Source of the DNA: Montanilutibacter psychrotolerans
GTDB lineage: Bacteria; Pseudomonadota; Gammaproteobacteria; Xanthomonadales; Xanthomonadaceae
Assembly: GCF_003719825.1 (NCBI RefSeq)
Contig: NZ_RIBS01000004.1
Span: forward strand, 62,001 to 126,000
DNA length: 64,000 nucleotides
Direction of reading: 5' to 3'
Numbering within the stretch: the first letter of the stretch is position 1; each line of letters opens with the position of its first letter. Shown here one piece after another: positions 44,353-58,615 of the stretch. Position numbers and translations under genes: made by a program. The notes below the pieces were generated by a model. That model had not been told where the DNA came from. It worked only from the letters and a program-made list of their open reading frames with translations, and searched no databases.

Positions 44353-46202
44353 GCCTGCTCGATTCCCTGTTCCGCAGCGGTGCACTGCGCGCTCTCGACC
44401 ACGCCCTCGCACAGGCACTGCGCCGGCTCGACCCGGCCACGCCGGACGCCGTGCTGGCCGGCGCGGCGCTGGCATCGCTTGCGGTGGGCAGCGGGCACGC
44501 CGCGTTCGATCCCGCACGACCGTGGCTCCTGCTCGACGGCACGATCGAGTGGCCGCAGGCGCAGCCGTGGCTCGACTCGCTGTCCGCCTCGCGTTGGGTC
44601 ACTTTGCCGGCGAAGTCGGACACCGCCGCCACCGATGCGCCGCTGGTGCTCGACGGCGGCCTGCTGTACCTGCGCCGCTATCGCGAGTACGAACGACGTC
44701 TCGCCGCACGCCTGCAGGGCATCGCCGCGCACCCGCCTGCCGCCGGGGCAACCACCTCGGGCGACGTTGCCGCGCTGGCGCCGCTGTTCGCCGCGCTGTT
44801 TCCGCAGGCACACCAGGGCGACGATCGCCAGGCACGCGTCGCGGCGCTCGCGCTGCGACGGTCGCTGCTGCTGGTGACCGGCGGCCCCGGCACCGGCAAG
44901 ACCACCACGATCACGCGCCTGCTGGTGCTGCTGGTCGCGCAGGCCCGACTCGCCGGCGCCGCGCCGCCACGTATCGCGCTGGCCGCCCCCACCGGCCGCG
45001 CCGCCGAACGCATGGCCGGTAGTCTGCGCAACGCCCTCGCGCAGCTGCGCGACCTGCCCGGCGTCGACCGGGCGCTGTGCGACGAGTTGCCTGCCTCGGC
45101 CAGCACCCTGCACCGTCTGCTTGGCACCCTTCCGGACAGCCCGCGCTTCCGTCACGACGCCGCCCACCCCTTGCCGGTCGACGTGGTCATCGTCGACGAA
45201 GCCTCGATGGTCGACCTGCCGTTGATGTGCAAGCTGGTGGAGGCAGTGCCCGACGGCGCGCGCCTGGTGCTGCTCGGCGACCCGGACCAGCTGCCGTCGG
45301 TCGAGGCGGGCGACGTGCTGGCCGGCATCCTCGCGGCTGCCGGCGCCGGTGACGCGTTGTCTGTGGACGATGCCCACGCGCTGGCGGCGCTGATCGGCGA
45401 GCCAGCGAAAGTGGCCGGCGACGCTGGCAGTGGCCCTGCGGCGCTTGCCGGTCATCGCGTGCAACTGCAGCGGGGTTATCGCCAGGCCGAGGTCTTCCAT
45501 CTGGCGCCGTTGGCCAATGCCGTGCGCGACGGTGACGCCGACCGCACCCTGGCGCTGCTGCGCGGTGGCGAACTGGCCGGCGTGCACTTCCATGAGGACC
45601 TTGCCGACCCACTCGACGACCACCGCGACGTCCTGCTGGGGCACTGGCGCGAACTGGCGGCCGCCGCCACGCCGGCCGACGCCCTGGCGCGCGCCGGCGA
45701 GCTGCGCCTGCTGACCGCCTTGCGCGACGGGCCGCAGGGCGCACGCGGCCTCAACGCGCGCATCGAAGACGCACTGCTGGGCCGAACGCGCGGCAACGGG
45801 ACGCCGTTCCATGGCCGCTTGCTGCAAATCACCGAGAACAGCTACCGCCATCGCCTGTTCAACGGCGACATCGGCATCTGCCTGCGCGACGGCAACGGCG
45901 CACTGGTGGCGTGGTTCGCCGACGGCAGCGAGGCCGGCGTGCGTGGCTTCCATCCGGCCGCGCTGCCCGCGCACGAAGGCGCGTTCGTCACCACTGTGCA
46001 CAAGGCGCAGGGCTCGGAGTTCGACGCGGTCTGGCTGCAGCTGCCGCGACAGGACAGCCGGGTGCTGTCGCGCGAGTTGGTCTATACCGCGCTGACCCGC
46101 GCACGCCGCGAGCTGCACGTGTGCGCCAGCGAGGCCGTGCTGCGTGCCGCGCTGTCGCGTCACGCGCAGCGCGTGTCCGGCCTGGCGCGCCGATTGGCGT
46201 GA
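44349..46202 (+). CDS. recD: Exodeoxyribonuclease V alpha subunit RecD
   Basis: A 617-residue SF1B helicase, the 5'-3' motor of RecBCD. Walker A is VTGGPGTGKTTT with Lys184, motif II is VVIVDEASMVDLPLM, motif III is VLLGDPDQLPSVEAGDVL, and the C-terminal VTTVHKAQGSEFDAVWLQLP and YTALTRARREL are motifs V and VI. The N-terminal 150 residues form the RecB-binding domain. The length matches the 608 of E. coli. The ATG overlaps the recB stop. recC-recB-recD form one coupled unit; the ptr gene found between recC and recB in E. coli is absent. Confidence 0.95.
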   Translation: MSLLDSLFRSGALRALDHALAQALRRLDPATPDAVLAGAALASLAVGSGHAAFDPARPWLLLDGTIEWPQAQPWLDSLSASRWVTLPAKSDTAATDAPLVLDGGLLYLRRYREYERRLAARLQGIAAHPPAAGATTSGDVAALAPLFAALFPQAHQGDDRQARVAALALRRSLLLVTGGPGTGKTTTITRLLVLLVAQARLAGAAPPRIALAAPTGRAAERMAGSLRNALAQLRDLPGVDRALCDELPASASTLHRLLGTLPDSPRFRHDAAHPLPVDVVIVDEASMVDLPLMCKLVEAVPDGARLVLLGDPDQLPSVEAGDVLAGILAAAGAGDALSVDDAHALAALIGEPAKVAGDAGSGPAALAGHRVQLQRGYRQAEVFHLAPLANAVRDGDADRTLALLRGGELAGVHFHEDLADPLDDHRDVLLGHWRELAAAATPADALARAGELRLLTALRDGPQGARGLNARIEDALLGRTRGNGTPFHGRLLQITENSYRHRLFNGDIGICLRDGNGALVAWFADGSEAGVRGFHPAALPAHEGAFVTTVHKAQGSEFDAVWLQLPRQDSRVLSRELVYTALTRARRELHVCASEAVLRAALSRHAQRVSGLARRLA

Positions 46203-46283
46203 GCATCGCGGACAGCGCCCGGTAGCACCCGTCGAACGGACTGTTGCGTTTGTGGCCGCAGCGGCAGGTCGTGCGGCGCGTCG

Positions 46284-46289
46284 TAGAAT
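46284..46289 (+). promoter_or_regulatory. -10 element of folE
   Basis: TAGAAT (5 of 6) lies 32 bp before the folE ATG in the 119-bp recD-folE gap, giving a 5' UTR of about 26 bases. No matching -35 is evident. Confidence 0.45.
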
Positions 46290-46321
46290 GGCCGCCCCCA
46301 CGACGCCACGAGACCAGGCCC

Positions 46322-46912
46322 ATGGCCGACTCAGACAAGCCGACCCGCGAGCAGGCCGAGGCCGCAGTCCGCACCCTGCTCAGCTGGGCCGGCGACGATC
46401 CCGCCCGCGAGGGCCTGCTCGACACCCCCAAGCGCGTCGCCAAGGCGTACCGCGACTGGTTCAGCGGTTATGCCGACGACCCCGCCGAGTACCTCCAGCG
46501 CACCTTCAAGGAAGTCGAGGGTTACGACGAGATGATCGTGTTGCGCGACATCGAGTTCGAGAGCCATTGCGAGCACCACATGGCGCCGATCATCGGCAAG
46601 GCGCACGTGGGTTACCTGCCCGACGGCAAGGTGGTCGGCATCAGCAAGCTCGCGCGAGTGGTCGAAACCTACGCACGCCGCCTGCAGGTGCAGGAAAAGA
46701 TGACCGCGCAGATCGCCCAGGTGATCCAGGACGTGCTGCAGCCACGCGGCGTCGGCGTCGTGGTCGAGGGCGCACACGAGTGCATGACCACCCGCGGTGT
46801 GCACAAGCGCGGCGTCAGCATGATCACCTCCAAGATGCTCGGCAGCTTCCGCGAAGACGCCCGCACGCGCGCCGAGTTCCTGCGCTTCATCGATGTGGGG
46901 CCGGGCCGCTGA
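46322..46912 (+). CDS. folE: GTP cyclohydrolase I
   Basis: A 196-residue enzyme that converts GTP to 7,8-dihydroneopterin triphosphate, the first step of folate synthesis. Zinc ligands and active-site residues are in [21 protein letters not shown] and [10 protein letters not shown], with the substrate motif [19 protein letters not shown] and the C-terminal [13 protein letters not shown]. All are canonical. The ATG at 46322 is preferred over an in-frame upstream codon because the latter adds 26 Arg-rich residues that are not conserved. It has its own -10 candidate, so it is probably independent of recD. Confidence 0.97.
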   Translation: MADSDKPTREQAEAAVRTLLSWAGDDPAREGLLDTPKRVAKAYRDWFSGYADDPAEYLQRTFKEVEGYDEMIVLRDIEFESHCEHHMAPIIGKAHVGYLPDGKVVGISKLARVVETYARRLQVQEKMTAQIAQVIQDVLQPRGVGVVVEGAHECMTTRGVHKRGVSMITSKMLGSFREDARTRAEFLRFIDVGPGR

Positions 46913-46942
46913 GCCCGTTGCCGAGTCAAACCTGACGGCGGA

Positions 46943-46964
46943 CGCCCCGGTTCTGTGTGGGGCG
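46943..46964. terminator. Terminator candidate after folE
   Basis: CGCCCC and GGGGCG pair around a 10-base loop, 30 bp past the folE stop. Confidence 0.4.
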
Positions 46965-47022
46965 CCATGCTCAAGGCGGCCGCTCCGCGTCCCATCAGGC
47001 GTCAAAGTGCCCGGTCACTCGT

Positions 47023-47040
47023 CGGGGTGAGCACACCCCG
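47023..47040. terminator. Terminator candidate after gltD
   Basis: CGGGGTG and CACCCCG make a perfect 7-bp stem with loop AGCA in the folE-gltD convergent gap, about 93 bp beyond the gltD stop. There is no T-run. Confidence 0.45.
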
Positions 47041-47132
47041 GTGCGCCCTCCACTCGGCGCGGATGCCGCAGGGCGCAGCGCGGGAGCACTCGCGCAGGCC
47101 CTGCTCTCCCGGCACCGCACCGACGCGCGCCG

Positions 47133-53134
<6,002 letters not shown>

Positions 53135-53537
53135 TGCAGCGGTTTCTCCGGGCAGGGCGCGGCCGCCGGCGCAGCGACCGGAATCCGGTGCTGGCAGGCG
53201 CTTGAACCAACGGCGAGCCCCGACTAAATCACAGATTGTGCGCTGCCGCAAACGGGCAAATAGTTGAAGATGAAACGATTTTTCCGAATGCGGTCGCAAA
53301 CCCTACGTATGCGTACGTTTCCGCTGCCGGCGTGCGTCGTGGGGCCTGTTCAACACGTGGAACAACTCGCCCGAGGGCGTGACGTGCGGTGTCCGATTGC
53401 GTGCCGTGCCGCGGGCAACCATGCACCGACAACGCACGCACCACGCCGACCGACAGCGCGTCGACGCACGCCGCACATCCCGCAGCGCGCTCCTCGCACC
53501 AAGCGCGCGCAGGTAGACTCGCCGTCCTGCTCCCGCC
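53135..53537. promoter_or_regulatory. gltB-MFS divergent intergenic region with gltB promoter
   Basis: This 403-bp gap has no gene that I can support. For gltB, the minus strand reads TTGCGG (53251-53246), a 17-base spacer and TTTAGT (53228-53223), which would start transcription near 53216 and give a UTR of about 82 bases. A palindrome ACGTA-TGCG-TACGT is at 53305-53318 in a locally A/T-richer patch and could be an operator. TAGACT (53514-53519) is a -10 candidate for the MFS gene. No sigma-54 or NtrC-type site is seen here. Confidence 0.5.
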
Positions 53538-54818
53538 GTGCTTCCCGACGTGACCGAATCGATCGTTCCGCGCGCGCGCAAGGCCGCGCTCACTTTCATC
53601 TTCATCACCGTGCTGATCGACGTGCTGTCGTTCGGATTGATCATCCCTGTGCTGCCGCACCTGATCGAACAGTTCGCCGGCGGCGATACCGTGCACGCGG
53701 CCTATTGGGTCGGTGTGTTCGGCACCGTGTTCGCGGTGATCCAGTTCGTCTGCTCACCGATCCAGGGAGCGCTGTCGGACCGTTACGGACGCCGGCCGGT
53801 GATCCTGCTGTCCTGCCTCGGACTGGGCCTGGACTTCATCTTCATGGCGCTGGCGAATTCGCTGCCGTGGCTGCTGGTGGGCCGCATGATCTCCGGCATG
53901 ACCTCGGCCAGCTTCAGTACGGCCAATGCCTACATCGCCGATGTCACCGAACCCCAGCACCGTGCCAAGAGTTTCGGCATGATCGGCGCGGCGTTCGGCC
54001 TGGGTTTCATCATCGGCCCGCTGATCGGCGGGCAGCTTGGCGCGTTCGACCTTCGTCTGCCGTTCTGGTTTGCCGCTGGACTGGCGCTGGTGAACTTCCT
54101 GTACGGCTGGTTCGTGCTGCCCGAATCGCTGCCGGTCGAAAAGCGCAGCGCGCGCTTTGACTGGTCCCACGCCAACCCGCTGGGATCGCTGGTACTGCTC
54201 AAGCGTTACCCGCAGGTGTTTGGTCTGGCGGCGGTGGTGTTCATCGCCAATCTGGCGCACTACGTGTACCCCAGCGTTTTCGTGCTGTTTGCCGACTTCC
54301 GGTACCAGTGGGGTCCGCTGGAGGTCAGCTGGGTGCTGGCGGCGGTCGGCGTGTGCAGCGTGATCGTCAACGTCCTGCTGGTGGGTCGCGTGGTGAAGCG
54401 CATCGGCGAACGACGCGCGTTGCTGTTCGGATTGACTTGCGGCGTGGCGGGCTTCGTCGTCTACGCGTTTGCCGACCTGGGCTGGATGTTCCTGCTGGGC
54501 ATTCCGGTCAGCGCGTTGTGGGCGATCGCCAGCCCAGCCACACAAGCGCTGATCACGCGCCAGGTCGGCGCCGATGTGCAGGGCCGCATCCAGGGTGCGT
54601 TGATGGGCCTGATCAGCCTGGCCGGCATTCTCGGCCCGGCGTTGTTTGCCGGCAGTTTCGGCTTCTTCATCGGTCCGCACTCGCCGCGCCCACTGCCGGG
54701 CGCGCCGTTCCTGATCGCCGCCGCGCTGCTGTCGTTCGGCGTCGCGATCGCCTGGCGCTACGCGCGCATCGGACCGGCGACGTCGATCCCGGATGGCGCC
54801 GGGGCCGCGACCGAATGA
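53538..54818 (+). CDS. MFS transporter of the TetA (TCR) family
   Basis: A 426-residue proton-antiport drug exporter with 12 hydrophobic segments. Motif A between helices 2 and 3 is GALSDRYGRRPVILL, and the N-terminus LTFIFITVLIDVLSFGLIIPVLP is characteristic of TetA-type proteins. Helix 5 carries GAAFGLGFIIGPLIGG, the antiporter motif. The start is GTG 53538, or GTG 53550 four codons on; neither has a clear ribosome binding site. A -10 candidate TAGACT lies at 53514. Chromosomal relatives in this group often export other compounds, so tetracycline resistance should not be assumed. Confidence 0.9.
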   Translation: MLPDVTESIVPRARKAALTFIFITVLIDVLSFGLIIPVLPHLIEQFAGGDTVHAAYWVGVFGTVFAVIQFVCSPIQGALSDRYGRRPVILLSCLGLGLDFIFMALANSLPWLLVGRMISGMTSASFSTANAYIADVTEPQHRAKSFGMIGAAFGLGFIIGPLIGGQLGAFDLRLPFWFAAGLALVNFLYGWFVLPESLPVEKRSARFDWSHANPLGSLVLLKRYPQVFGLAAVVFIANLAHYVYPSVFVLFADFRYQWGPLEVSWVLAAVGVCSVIVNVLLVGRVVKRIGERRALLFGLTCGVAGFVVYAFADLGWMFLLGIPVSALWAIASPATQALITRQVGADVQGRIQGALMGLISLAGILGPALFAGSFGFFIGPHSPRPLPGAPFLIAAALLSFGVAIAWRYARIGPATSIPDGAGAATE

Positions 54819-54830
54819 CCGCTCCCTGGC

Positions 54831-54860
54831 CCGGCCCCTCCCGCTGACGGGAGAGGCCGG
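54831..54860. terminator. Strong bidirectional terminator hairpin
   Basis: CCGGCC-C-CTCCCG and CGGGAG-A-GGCCGG pair over 12 bp with one C-A mismatch around loop CTGA. It sits in the 60-bp gap between the convergent MFS and amidase genes. Confidence 0.6.
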
Positions 54861-54878
54861 TGCCGTGTCGGACGGTGG

Positions 54879-56774
54879 TCAGTGGCTGGCGCGAACGTCG
54901 TCGACGTAGACGTTGACGTCGTACGCGGTCTGCGCGCGGTACAGCCAGATCGCGTCGAGCTTGACCGAGCTGGCCGTGATGGCGCCGTTGCCGTTGACCC
55001 ACGCGTTCCACTGCCCCGCGTCGGTGAGCGACCACGACACCCAGGTCCACGCGTTGGCCGCTAGCGCCTTGCTGGTCGACCGTTCGGTGCCGTCGCTATC
55101 GTCGATGCCCAGCCCCACGCTGATACCGCTGCCTGCCGCGTACACCCAGAACCCGACCTGCCCGTTGGCGCGCGTCAACGCGGTGTTGCTGCCCGGGTTG
55201 CCGGTGCCAGACAGCAACCGCACCGCCCATGCCGCCGAGCTGGCCGTGTTGTCCTTCAGCAGCACCCGCAACGAGCAGCTGCCGCCCTTGCGGATGCTGC
55301 AGTCGCGTGTCGCACTCGAGGTGGCGGCAATGCCGGTGGTGCTGCCCGAGTACGCCGGGCCGGTAGTGAAATGGCCGACACTGCTCTCGAAGGTATCCAG
55401 GATGGTGGTGGTGCCCGACGTCGGGTTCAGCAGCGTGTAGTAGTGCCTCCAGTTCCAGTTGATGCCCGGGTCGGTGTGGTCCTGGCTGCTGTAATGCTGG
55501 TGGCCTTTGACATCGACGGAGGTGGGCAGCACCACCACGCCGCTGTGCGCGGGACCGTTGTAGGCGTTCGCGCAGCTGATCGCCGAGTACTTCGAGCAGA
55601 AGTTGCGCACCAGCGCGGCCGAGCTGTTGTACATCGCCGTGGTGTACCAGGAGCTGTTGTTGACGTAGCCCTCGTGCTCGATGCCCAGTGTGGTGCCGTT
55701 GTGCGCGCCGACGTGGTGGGCGGCATTGGCATTGCGCACCATCTGCGTCACCTGGCCATCCGAGCTGCGGATCACGTAGTGCGCGCTGACGCTGTACGGG
55801 TTGCTCCTGAACCACGAGATCGTGCCGGCATAGCTGCCCTGCGCGGTGTGGATGGTGACGGAGCTGTAGGAACTGCGGGCGTGGTAGTACGGCGATGCAA
55901 CCCACAGTGCGGGGCCGTAGTCGGTGCTCAGGATGCCCACGTCGGTGGCCGGTTGCGCGCGCGCGACGCCGGGTGTCGCCAGTGCGGGCTGGGGGGCCTT
56001 CGCCACCAGCGTCTCGCTGCGCGGATCGAGCGTGTAGTTCGCGGTCTCGATGCGATCGCGCGTGACGTCCAGGCGCACCAACGGCGCGCGCAGGGTGATC
56101 AGCTGCTGCGGGGCGAAGGCCCGCTCCCACGCGATCGCGCGCTCGGGAACGACGACGCCGCGATCGTTGATTCCGCGGTCCTGCGCAAGCAGCACGTCGA
56201 ACGCGAAGCTGGTGCGGGCGTAGTCCTCGACCTGGCTCTTGCGTGGCGACGGCGAAAAGCCGGCGTAGCGCGCGAGTGCCGGCCGGATGGCCTCCGTGGT
56301 CGGACGCACGACCAGGCCGGCGTCCTTCCGGATTTCCCGATCAAGCAATGCCGCCGCGGCGAACACGTTGAGCCGCGCGTTGCGCTTGATCTGCGCGGCC
56401 GGCACGCCGAGCAGGCGCGCGGCGTCGCCGACCTGATCGGCAAATCCGCCGCCCGCGTACAGGCCCATCACGCCGTGCGCCAGCGGCATGTGCAGGTGGC
56501 TTTCCGCCTGCGCGGTGCCGGGCTGCAGGTGCAGCCAGCGACTCTGCACGAACGCGATCGCTTCCAGCGTGCCGGCCGGAATCGCCGGGTATCGCGCGTA
56601 CGCCTCGCGGAAGTAGCCCTGGAAGGCCAGCCGCTGCGGACGCAAGCTGGCTTCCTCCACCCTGAGCCGGGCGTCGAGTGCCTGCTCCTGCCCGGATACA
56701 TCGCCTGCCACGGCCATCGAGGCGAGCAGGCAACCCATGACTGCAGTCAACAAACGAACCGAATGGCGCTTCAT
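54879..56774 (-). CDS. Secreted N-acetylmuramoyl-L-alanine amidase, multidomain
   Basis: A 631-residue exported wall hydrolase. A signal peptide (1-23) is followed by a lysozyme/transglycosylase-like domain (about 45-200) in which the usual catalytic Glu-Ser reads Gln-Ser (FVQSRW), so this domain is probably inactive. The Amidase_2 domain (about 290-450) has a zinc ligand His309 in VTIHTAQG, AHYVIRSSDGQVTQMV, and His433-Thr-Asp435 in HTDPGINWNW. The C-terminal 170 residues resemble a carbohydrate-binding beta-sandwich (LDTFESSVGHF... DVNVYVDDVRASH). It would cleave peptide stems from glycan strands, for predation or wall turnover. The promoter region is unusually A/T-rich. Confidence 0.88.
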   Translation of the reverse strand: MKRHSVRLLTAVMGCLLASMAVAGDVSGQEQALDARLRVEEASLRPQRLAFQGYFREAYARYPAIPAGTLEAIAFVQSRWLHLQPGTAQAESHLHMPLAHGVMGLYAGGGFADQVGDAARLLGVPAAQIKRNARLNVFAAAALLDREIRKDAGLVVRPTTEAIRPALARYAGFSPSPRKSQVEDYARTSFAFDVLLAQDRGINDRGVVVPERAIAWERAFAPQQLITLRAPLVRLDVTRDRIETANYTLDPRSETLVAKAPQPALATPGVARAQPATDVGILSTDYGPALWVASPYYHARSSYSSVTIHTAQGSYAGTISWFRSNPYSVSAHYVIRSSDGQVTQMVRNANAAHHVGAHNGTTLGIEHEGYVNNSSWYTTAMYNSSAALVRNFCSKYSAISCANAYNGPAHSGVVVLPTSVDVKGHQHYSSQDHTDPGINWNWRHYYTLLNPTSGTTTILDTFESSVGHFTTGPAYSGSTTGIAATSSATRDCSIRKGGSCSLRVLLKDNTASSAAWAVRLLSGTGNPGSNTALTRANGQVGFWVYAAGSGISVGLGIDDSDGTERSTSKALAANAWTWVSWSLTDAGQWNAWVNGNGAITASSVKLDAIWLYRAQTAYDVNVYVDDVRASH

Positions 56775-56828
56775 CGTCCTTGAACCCCCAGTGTCGAAAC
56801 AGCCCCCTGCGCCGGACGTTCTACGCTT

Positions 56829-56869
56829 TCGGAATGACTATTCCGAGTAAGCACAAAGCTGGAATATTC
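56829..56869. promoter_or_regulatory. A/T-rich dyad region upstream of the amidase gene
   Basis: TCGGAAT-GACT-ATTCCGA (56829-56846) is a perfect 7-bp dyad. A nearby GAATATTC palindrome (56862-56869) shares the GAAT/ATTC half-sites, and a run of T lies just beyond. The block from about 56825 to 56885 is strikingly A/T-rich for this genome. It lies 55-110 bp upstream of the amidase ATG and is a good operator candidate. Confidence 0.5.
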
Positions 56870-57012
56870 AATTTTTGTGATGCGATCCGCAAAAGCCCCG
56901 GCCGAAGCGGGCCGTGGCGGATGCCGTCCGTCGGAGGACCACCGCCGATGCGGCAGTGCACCCAAACGCGATCGGGCGAAACGGTATGGCGGGCCGTGGG
57001 GCGGCTGTGGGT

Positions 57013-57480
57013 CTAGTCCGCTTGCACCGGCGTGGGCAGCAGCGCCCACATCGCGCTGCCGTGGTCGGCCCAGCGCAACGCGCTTTCGTTGAGGATCTCC
57101 AGCAGGACCTCGAACTCGTCACCGGCGGCTTCGCCGAACGGGGCCGGGTGTTCGATCAGCAGCAGGTAGCCCGGCGCCGGCAGCCACGACAGATCGGCCA
57201 GTGCATCGGCCAGTGCATCCCAGTTGCCGCCGAACCATTCCGGGAACTGCAACGCCTGCGCGAAACGCGCCAGCACCGCGTCCTTGTCCGTGCAGCCCGC
57301 CAGGTCGATGCGCACCACCGCGAAACCCAACGCGGCTCCGGCTTCGGCCATCGCCGCGGTGTCGCTGTCGGCGACAAAGTACGCGCCCGCCTGCTCGCCG
57401 TCGGCCAGCAACGCGTGCAGGTCCTGCACCGGCTCGACCGGTTCGGAGGGCTGCGCGTCGGTGGGATCGTTGGGATTCAT
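57013..57480 (-). CDS. Barstar-family RNase inhibitor
   Basis: A 155-residue cytoplasmic immunity protein for a barnase-type RNase. The barstar core is FPEWFGGNWDALADALADL, in which Asp88 and Asp92 correspond to the two acidic residues (35 and 39 in barstar) that plug the RNase active site. An N-terminal extension of about 30 residues is Asp/Pro/Glu-rich. The ATG at 57480 overlaps the RNase stop (ATGA, 57477-57480), so inhibitor synthesis is coupled to that of the RNase. Family assignment is clear; binding to the neighbour is inferred from coupling. Confidence 0.9.
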   Translation of the reverse strand: MNPNDPTDAQPSEPVEPVQDLHALLADGEQAGAYFVADSDTAAMAEAGAALGFAVVRIDLAGCTDKDAVLARFAQALQFPEWFGGNWDALADALADLSWLPAPGYLLLIEHPAPFGEAAGDEFEVLLEILNESALRWADHGSAMWALLPTPVQAD

Positions 57481-57989
57481 TGCCGCACCTGTGCACGCGT
57501 TGGTTCGAAACGACGGAAGCTGCGGTAGTGATCGTCGGTGTAGAAATAGTCGACCGGCGGGTCGCCGCCGGTGACGATCCGACGCGCACCACGATCGCGC
57601 GAGCCGGGCGCGTCGACGGTGAACTCACGGTAGTAGCTGCGCGCCTGCCTCGGCAGACGGCCTTCGCGGTTCTGGAACACGACGCCGTCCTGACGATGCG
57701 CGTAGGGGCCGCCGCGAGCGATCGCATCGAGCACGGCGTGCGCTTCCCGAGGCAGGAATGCGGGGTAATCGGTGGTGGTGCGGACCACGCCACGCGCATC
57801 GCCGCGCGCCACGTGGCCATCCGCGCTTGCCTGCCGCCCGGACGGCACGCCGGTATCGGTCGACGGCGAGCCGCTGCCGTACACGGTCGGCAACGGCGGC
57901 GCGTCGCCTTGGCGCGGCGATTGCGTCCAGAACCACAGACCGATCAGCAGCGCGACACCGACCACCAGGAGATTGCGATTGCCGCGCAT
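57477..57989 (-). CDS. Barnase/RNase Sa-type guanyl-specific ribonuclease, exported or membrane-anchored
   Basis: A 170-residue microbial RNase of the N1/T1/barnase group. Catalytic residues are in order: Glu122 in YYREFTVDAPGS, Arg137 in RGARRIVTG and His154 in YFYTDDHYRSF, as in RNase Sa and barnase. The N-terminus has one hydrophobic segment (residues 7-21) without a clear cleavage site, then a disordered Gly/Ser/Pro linker to about residue 75. The start at 57989 is preferred over a TTG at 58016, because TAGACT (58022-58017) just upstream of that TTG looks like the promoter -10. It is followed directly by the barstar gene. Confidence 0.9.
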   Translation of the reverse strand: MRGNRNLLVVGVALLIGLWFWTQSPRQGDAPPLPTVYGSGSPSTDTGVPSGRQASADGHVARGDARGVVRTTTDYPAFLPREAHAVLDAIARGGPYAHRQDGVVFQNREGRLPRQARSYYREFTVDAPGSRDRGARRIVTGGDPPVDYFYTDDHYRSFRRFEPTRAQVRQ

Positions 57990-58034
57990 GCGGATGCCTG
58001 CCGTGGGGAGGGACAAAGTCTAGCCGCAGCGACA

Positions 58035-58067
58035 CCGCAATGGCCTGACGCGTGCGGGCCATTGCGG
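58035..58067. terminator. Terminator hairpin after the first I78 gene
   Basis: CCGCAATGGCC and GGCCATTGCGG form a perfect 11-bp stem with an 11-base loop. It lies 25 bp past the I78 inhibitor stop and just upstream of the RNase promoter. Confidence 0.55.
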
Positions 58068-58091
58068 GTCGACCTTCGCGCTCGGGAATCC

Positions 58092-58406
58092 TCAGCCGCA
58101 GCGCAGGTTGGTCACGACGTTGTTGTCGTCGACGTCGATGTTGAGGCGCCCTTCCAGGTACTCCATCGTCACCATCTGGCCGGGTTTGAGCACGCGCACG
58201 TTTCGTGCACCGGCCGCGTCGCCGGCGCGCTGCACGACGTCCGCGCTGGCGACCTTGCCCAGTGCACCGGCACGTGCCGCATCGGCGTTGCAGGACACGC
58301 CCGCCACGGGCGGCGCATCGGGTGACGCAGGTGGCGCGCCGTTGCTGGCGCAACCGGCCAATGCGACAAGGACCAGCGAGATGGGCAGCGACAGGGTTCG
58401 GGACAT
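58092..58406 (-). CDS. I78-family peptidase inhibitor lipoprotein (copy 1)
   Basis: A 104-residue lipoprotein with a signal peptide and lipobox LAGC (Cys19). The I78 inhibitor domain fills the C-terminal 60 residues: RVLKPGQMVTMEYLEGRLNIDVDDNNVVTNLRCG, in which the D-Y/E-RLNI/LxVD pattern and the terminal CG are diagnostic; here read as separate blocks VTMEYLEGRLNIDVD and VVTNLRCG. Family members inhibit serine proteases of the subtilisin/elastase type. An AAGGAG ribosome binding site lies 5 bases before the ATG. A paralogue is 209 bp upstream. It may protect the cell from its own secreted proteases. Confidence 0.9.
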   Translation of the reverse strand: MSRTLSLPISLVLVALAGCASNGAPPASPDAPPVAGVSCNADAARAGALGKVASADVVQRAGDAAGARNVRVLKPGQMVTMEYLEGRLNIDVDDNNVVTNLRCG

Positions 58407-58446
58407 GGTGACTCCTTGAGTGATGGCGGCGCCGGGCCGCGCCGGA

Positions 58447-58467
58447 GCCATCGCAAACCGCGATGGC
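58447..58467. terminator. Hairpin between the two I78 genes
   Basis: GCCATCGC and GCGATGGC form a perfect 8-bp stem with loop AAACC in the 209-bp gap. It could end transcription of copy 2 or lie in the leader of copy 1. Confidence 0.45.
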
Positions 58468-58615
58468 CGCGTCATCGTGCGCGATCGTGCACAACCGCCG
58501 CTGACCGCGCGGCAAGCTGCCACGTGACGTCATTGACCTCGTGCCGACTCACGGCGCCGGGTGACTCACGCCACCGTCGTCCGCCGAGCCCGCACGCTCG
58601 GCCACACCACGCCAC

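Noticed and set aside
41770-44517. Minus-strand frame of 915 codons opposite recB
   Set aside because: It is a shadow of recB; no start context and no family features.
46203-46321. folE as a fourth gene of the recCBD operon
   Set aside because: A 119-bp gap with its own TAGAAT element, in contrast to the ATGA overlaps within recCBD, argues for separate transcription.
58014-58016. TTG as start of the RNase gene
   Set aside because: It directly follows a TAGACT -10 element and would lie upstream of the predicted transcript start; ATG 57989 fits better.
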